A stretch of DNA of 64,000 bases, from positions 1 to 64,000 of the forward strand of contig NZ_JAAEAA010000004.1 of NCBI RefSeq assembly GCF_010119545.1. Reading direction: 5' to 3'. Below are positions 60,542 through 64,000 of this stretch, piece by piece. Numbering within the stretch: the stretch's first letter is position 1; every line of letters starts with the position of its first letter. The notes below the pieces were generated by a model. The model worked only from the letters and a program-made list of their open reading frames with translations, ran no database searches and was not told where the DNA came from. The stretch is from Pontibacter fetidus (GTDB lineage: Bacteria; Bacteroidota; Bacteroidia; Cytophagales; Hymenobacteraceae). A program made the translations under genes and the position numbers.

Positions 60542-61825
60542 ATGCCCAACCTTGAGCTTTTTCAGACACTGGCCATCTCCCTTGGGCTTGGTTTGCTTGT
60601 TGGGTTACAACGCCAGCACCAGAATGCACGCATAGCCGGCATTCGTACCTTTCCAATCATTACTGTTTTTGGTACGGTTTGCGCGTGGCTGGCGCAGGAT
60701 TTTGGCGGATGGATGCTGGCTGCTGGCGCAGTAGGCACAGCGGCTATAGTTGTAGTAGCTAACCTGCTGCAGCGCACCGAAAAGCATATAGATGTTGGCC
60801 AAACAACCGAGGCTGCCCTACTGCTTATGTTTGCTGTTGGTGCCTACCTGGTAGTTGGCAACACACCGGTTGCTGTAGCCATTGGCGCCTCCATAGCCGT
60901 TTTGCTGCACCTTAAAGAGACTCTGCACAAAGCCATTGCCAAACTTGGCGAAGAAGATCTGCGTGCTATTATGCAGTTCGTGGTCATATCGCTGGTTATA
61001 CTTCCCGTTTTGCCAAACCGTACTTTCGGGCCTTATAACGTACTTAACCCGTACAATATCTGGCTGATGGTGGTGCTTATAGTTGGTATTGGCCTGGCGG
61101 GTTATTTTGCTTACAAAATTTTTGGTGGCAAAGCCGGCACATTGCTAGGTGGTGTATTGGGAGGACTAATATCGAGTACAGCTACTACGGTGAGCTATGC
61201 CAAACGCTCAAAAGATACTGACCAGCAAAAGGCCAGCAACAACTTAATAGCACTCGTTATACTTATTGCTTCGGCTGTATCGGTGCTGCGCATTGTAATT
61301 GAGGTTTCGGTGGTGGCGCCTGCTACTCTCGGTAAAGTTGCTCCTCCCCTTATCTGTTTATTGCTACTGATGGCTATACTTATCGGGCTCGGATTTTTTA
61401 TTAAGAAAGAGGGTGCCGGACAAATGCCTGAACAACAAAACCCGGCCCAGCTTAAAACTGCCTTGGTTTTCGGGGCAATTTACGCCATAGTTATACTTGC
61501 TACAGCTGCCGCCAAAGACCATTTTGGGGAAAGTGGCTTATACATTGTAGCTGTTATTTCTGGCCTAACAGATGTAGATGCCATTACGCTTTCTACTTCG
61601 CGGCTTATGAACAACAGAACTATAGACCTGGATACCGGCTGGCGCGTGATCTTAGTAGCAGCGCTTTCCAACATCGCTTTTAAAGGCGGAATGGTCGCTA
61701 TACTTGGCAGCAGGGCTTTATTTGGCAGGGTTGCTTTGTTATTCGGAGTTAGCCTTGTAGCAGGTGCGCTTATAGTTTGGCTGTGGCCGGAGGGTTTTGT
61801 GCTGGATTGGTTTGGGAAAGGCTAA
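60542..61825 (+). CDS. MgtC/SapB-type DUF4010 membrane protein
   Basis: ATG at 60542 (MPNLELFQTLAISLGLGLLV) gives 427 residues; the upstream TTG lies in the hairpin and is rejected. The N-terminal part has the MgtC/SapB pattern (GLGLLVGLQRQHQNARIAGI), followed by a DUF4010 domain; about 12 helices in all, with GLTDVDAITLSTSRL near 350-364. Ion or osmotic roles are proposed for the family, with none proven here. Confidence 0.88.
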   Translation: MPNLELFQTLAISLGLGLLVGLQRQHQNARIAGIRTFPIITVFGTVCAWLAQDFGGWMLAAGAVGTAAIVVVANLLQRTEKHIDVGQTTEAALLLMFAVGAYLVVGNTPVAVAIGASIAVLLHLKETLHKAIAKLGEEDLRAIMQFVVISLVILPVLPNRTFGPYNVLNPYNIWLMVVLIVGIGLAGYFAYKIFGGKAGTLLGGVLGGLISSTATTVSYAKRSKDTDQQKASNNLIALVILIASAVSVLRIVIEVSVVAPATLGKVAPPLICLLLLMAILIGLGFFIKKEGAGQMPEQQNPAQLKTALVFGAIYAIVILATAAAKDHFGESGLYIVAVISGLTDVDAITLSTSRLMNNRTIDLDTGWRVILVAALSNIAFKGGMVAILGSRALFGRVALLFGVSLVAGALIVWLWPEGFVLDWFGKG

Positions 61826-61890
61826 ATTTAATGTGCAACATAACATACTAAATTATCTACTTTGCCCATTCATCAAATAGTCTTTACCAG

Positions 61891-62277
61891 CTATAATAAT
61901 AAGTAGAGGTTATTAGATACTGCAAACAATATAAAAGCTCCAAATACAAAGATCCAGGATAAAAATTCAGCCTTCTTATTTCTCAAATAACCCTGCTTAT
62001 ATTCTTCGAAGATCGCCAAATACCTCTTGCCCTTCATAAACCAAAAGCAGTTGATAATAAATACTGTAAATCCATAAATAAAAAAGACGCTTTTATTTAA
62101 AGGAGGTTTACTTTCTTGGATGAGGTAGTAATATGAGACATAAAATGATGACAGGTAGAAAAAGCTTACCGCACCCATAATTACAGAGGCTGTTAGCCAC
62201 GGAACATCATTCTTATATCTCCCATTCTTATAGTATCTTTTAAAAACGTTAAAGAAAACTATATTATACCATTCCAT
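61891..62277 (-). CDS. AT-rich membrane protein, unknown (pair, gene 2)
   Basis: ATG at 62277 (MEWYNIVFFNVFKRYYKNGR) gives about 128 residues with four membrane helices and a basic loop (FMKGKRYLAIFEEYKQGYLR). The start lies 1 bp after the stop of the upstream gene (TAATATG), so the two are co-translated. AT-rich with no AACTATAG words. No family recognised. Confidence 0.6.
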   Translation of the reverse strand: MEWYNIVFFNVFKRYYKNGRYKNDVPWLTASVIMGAVSFFYLSSFYVSYYYLIQESKPPLNKSVFFIYGFTVFIINCFWFMKGKRYLAIFEEYKQGYLRNKKAEFLSWIFVFGAFILFAVSNNLYLLL

Positions 62278-62278
62278 A

Positions 62279-62674
62279 TTAAAAGCTATCAAAATACAGA
62301 CTATACCATATACCTGAGGCGATCAATGTTGCTACCCCACCAATACTAAGAAGTATAGCAAAGGCCCTACATAAAATTCGCTGTCCACCTTTAATGTGGG
62401 CATAACTGTTAACAACGCTCTCATAGTAATCTTCTCTGCCAAAATACTGTGAATGCAAGTATCCATTCAGCACAAATATTGGAAGAAAAAACAGGACAAA
62501 TAATCTTCCATCACCTGATTGAGGAATACGATTACTCAAGATTGATAAAAGGAAAGAAAGAGAAACTAAATACAGCGAAACAGTAAAACTAAGCAGGAAG
62601 CTTGCTCTATTCGGAACATTACCTCCCTCCTCATGGGTCATCGTTACAAAGCAAAAATAGATGAATCGATACAT
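62279..62674 (-). CDS. AT-rich membrane protein, unknown (pair, gene 1)
   Basis: Encodes 131 residues with about three helices (ASFLLSFTVSLYLVSLSFLL, LFVLFFLPIFVLNG, AFAILLSIGGVATLIASGIW). An internal ATG at 62641 is also possible because a TATTTTTG promoter-like box lies just before it. Sits next to tRNA-Ser. No family recognised. Confidence 0.6.
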   Translation of the reverse strand: MYRFIYFCFVTMTHEEGGNVPNRASFLLSFTVSLYLVSLSFLLSILSNRIPQSGDGRLFVLFFLPIFVLNGYLHSQYFGREDYYESVVNSYAHIKGGQRILCRAFAILLSIGGVATLIASGIWYSLYFDSF

Positions 62675-62761
62675 TTAATACTATTTACCAAACAGTTGCT
62701 AAAAAGTAAATACTAAAAACCCTATAAAACAAAAAAGCCTGAGCTGGGTAGCCAGGCTTTG

Positions 62762-62846
62762 CAGAGAGTGAGGGATTCGAACCCCCGGACCTGTTACAGT
62801 CAACGGTTTTCAAGACCGCCGCATTCGACCGCTCTGCCAACTCTCT
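62762..62846 (-). tRNA. tRNA-Ser (anticodon UGA)
   Basis: A full 85-nt type II tRNA with a 7-bp acceptor stem (AGAGAGT/ACTCTCT), D-arm GGCAGAGCGGTCGAATGC, anticodon arm CGGTCTTGAAAACCG, long variable arm, T-arm GGGGGTTCGAATCCCTC and discriminator G. The CCA is not encoded. Confidence 0.95.
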
Positions 62847-62974
62847 GTAATAATAACGAGCACAAAAGTATAGCACTGCGCTCAATTTTCAAAACTATAC
62901 GGCAATATTTTTTGCTTGTTTTGCCACCTAAAGTATAAACCCCTGATAAAGAACAAGAAAAATTTCAGACTTAC

Positions 62975-63937
62975 TTACGCGGTTTTACCTGCCAAAGCAG
63001 TTTTGCGGCGCACCAGGCGCTTCGTAACCGAATCTATACTTACATTTATCTCAAAGCCTAGTATCAGAATCATCGAAATAAAGTCGAGCCAGATCATCAG
63101 ACCAATTAAGGCCCCAATAGAGCCGTAGAATTTGTTGTAGGTATCAAACGCACTGATGTACATCGAAAAAATCATCGACACCAAAAAGATTAGCCCTGTT
63201 GCTACCACAGCCCCCGCAGAAAAGAAAGGCCACTTGTCTTCGATAGCCGGTACGTAGTAGTAGATAAGCGAAGTAGCCAGCAAAAACAGCAACACGATCG
63301 CCACATACTTCAGGATCACGATCAAAGTATAGGTATAGCTCTCTGTTACTACTTCATAAAACACCAGCGCATCCAGTATCCATTGCCCGAAAAAGATAGC
63401 TGCCACCGCCGTGAAAAGTATAAGCGATAAGGCCACCGTAAGCAAGGTTGCAATAAGGCGTTTCCGGATGTAAGTGCGTTTGTAAAAGGTATGGTATTTC
63501 TTGTCAAAAGCGTCCATCAGCGACATGATGCCATTGGTAGAGAGTACCAACGCAAACAAAAAACCGAATGATAGCAAGCCCCCGCGTGGTTTGTTCACGA
63601 TATCTTCTATAGTTCCGTACGCCACCGTGTACATTTCGGAGGGCAGGAAATCGGCAATAAAGTTGAGGATACTCTCGCTCAGGTCCAGCGACAAAACACT
63701 CGGAATATAAGGTATGAGTGTGAAGAGGAAAATAATGCTTGGAAAAATTGCCAGCGTAAAGTTAAACGCCATGTACGATGCACGTTTGGTGATGGAGTCC
63801 AGGCGCAGTTCGCCCAGCAACACATCAGCTACTTCGTACACTGACGACTGCCCGTTGTTAAATCGCCACCTTTTCAGGAAAACGATAAACTTACGGTAAG
63901 CCCGGCGGCGCTTCAGATATTGCTGGTTATACTTCAT
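62975..63937 (-). CDS. YihY/BrkB-like inner-membrane protein
   Basis: The 320-residue protein has six helices in the YihY/BrkB layout: DSITKRASYMAFNFTLAIFP near 51-70, IPYIPS, then FGFLFALVLSTNGIMSLMDA near 123-142 and a C-terminal GSIGALIGLMIWLDFISMIL. Once named ribonuclease BN by mistake; true function unknown. Its ATG overlaps the stop of an upstream gene (ATGA at 63934-63937). Confidence 0.9.
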   Translation of the reverse strand: MKYNQQYLKRRRAYRKFIVFLKRWRFNNGQSSVYEVADVLLGELRLDSITKRASYMAFNFTLAIFPSIIFLFTLIPYIPSVLSLDLSESILNFIADFLPSEMYTVAYGTIEDIVNKPRGGLLSFGFLFALVLSTNGIMSLMDAFDKKYHTFYKRTYIRKRLIATLLTVALSLILFTAVAAIFFGQWILDALVFYEVVTESYTYTLIVILKYVAIVLLFLLATSLIYYYVPAIEDKWPFFSAGAVVATGLIFLVSMIFSMYISAFDTYNKFYGSIGALIGLMIWLDFISMILILGFEINVSIDSVTKRLVRRKTALAGKTA

Positions 63938-64000
63938 TCGCTAAAATACGAATCCATTTTCTGGTGTATCAGTTCGGGCACTGCGGTTGGGCGGCCAGTC
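63934..64000 (-). CDS. C-terminal end of an unidentified protein (continues beyond the window)
   Basis: The frame gives TGRPTAVPELIHQKMDSYF-SE before TGA, which overlaps the YihY start by ATGA, a strong sign of a real, translationally coupled gene. Too short to assign. Confidence 0.6.
   Translation of the reverse strand, partial: TGRPTAVPELIHQKMDSYFSE

Noticed and set aside
61826-62761. Integrated element using tRNA-Ser as attachment site
   Set aside because: No duplicate of the tRNA 3' end and no integrase near the AT-rich gene pair.
1-64000. CRISPR array
   Set aside because: Repeats are dispersed or inverted; none shows regular direct-repeat/spacer spacing and no cas gene is present.

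Overview
The window looks like a Bacteroidota chromosome, most likely Cytophagales/Hymenobacteraceae (Pontibacter-like). Gene starts lack obvious Shine-Dalgarno sequences. Several promoters resemble the Bacteroidota -7 box TAnnTTTG. The gene families are typical of the phylum: ComB-like phosphatase, Thr-rich-linker lipoproteins, many exported peptidases, LytS/LytTR, CDGSH and GDCCVxC proteins. The placement is an inference from gene content; there is no rRNA in the window.

Layout. 0-16.7 kb: dtd, an outer-membrane protein, a MazG-like pyrophosphohydrolase, comB, gcvT, a PIG-L deacetylase / 48-aa membrane protein / sodium symporter set, an amino acid permease, and a translationally coupled hydrolase / small protein / FAD oxidoreductase operon. 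16.7-26.6 kb: small exported proteins, an M49-like metallopeptidase, a deoxynucleoside kinase, a large GAF protein, CDGSH, DUF2007 and acyl-CoA-binding proteins. 26.6-41.6 kb: five exported peptidases (S9A, S8, M13, S9D, M28) among a dehydrogenase, GNAT, cyclophilin and glycosyltransferase. 41.6-49.2 kb: ferredoxin-like protein, ferritin, cupin, LytTR/LytS, DUF305, rlmH. 53-64 kb: DUF4256, an alkyltransferase-like protein, a complete RND efflux operon (adaptor, pump, TolC), a DUF4010 transporter, an AT-rich membrane-protein pair, tRNA-Ser(UGA) and a YihY/BrkB protein.

The most unusual region is 49.43-52.97 kb. Five compact cassettes, all on the + strand, are separated by sites with the anatomy of integron attC sites (AAC...GTT ends, inner inverted repeats, extrahelical bases). 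In each cassette the left-hand R'' box of its own site is complementary to the cassette's own first bases, as G^TT recombination predicts: three matches are exact over 8-9 bp and two are near matches. No integrase lies in the window, so this is an In0-less array (CALIN-like). Cargo is a MerT-MerP fusion plus GDCCVxC protein, two lipoproteins, a membrane protein and an unknown cytosolic protein.

Two further large-scale signals stand out. (1) The near-palindrome AACTATAGTT and its core are scattered every few hundred bases through coding and intergenic DNA, but I see none in the cassette array or in the membrane-gene pair at 61.9-62.7 kb. It acts as a signature of the resident backbone. (2) Two intergenic islands at 28.9-29.8 kb and 44.1-44.9 kb carry the same modules in the same order but inverted, including a roughly 200-270 bp structured element and a perfect 20-bp palindrome. 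They bracket a 14-kb segment that could invert. Other hairpin families are scattered between genes.
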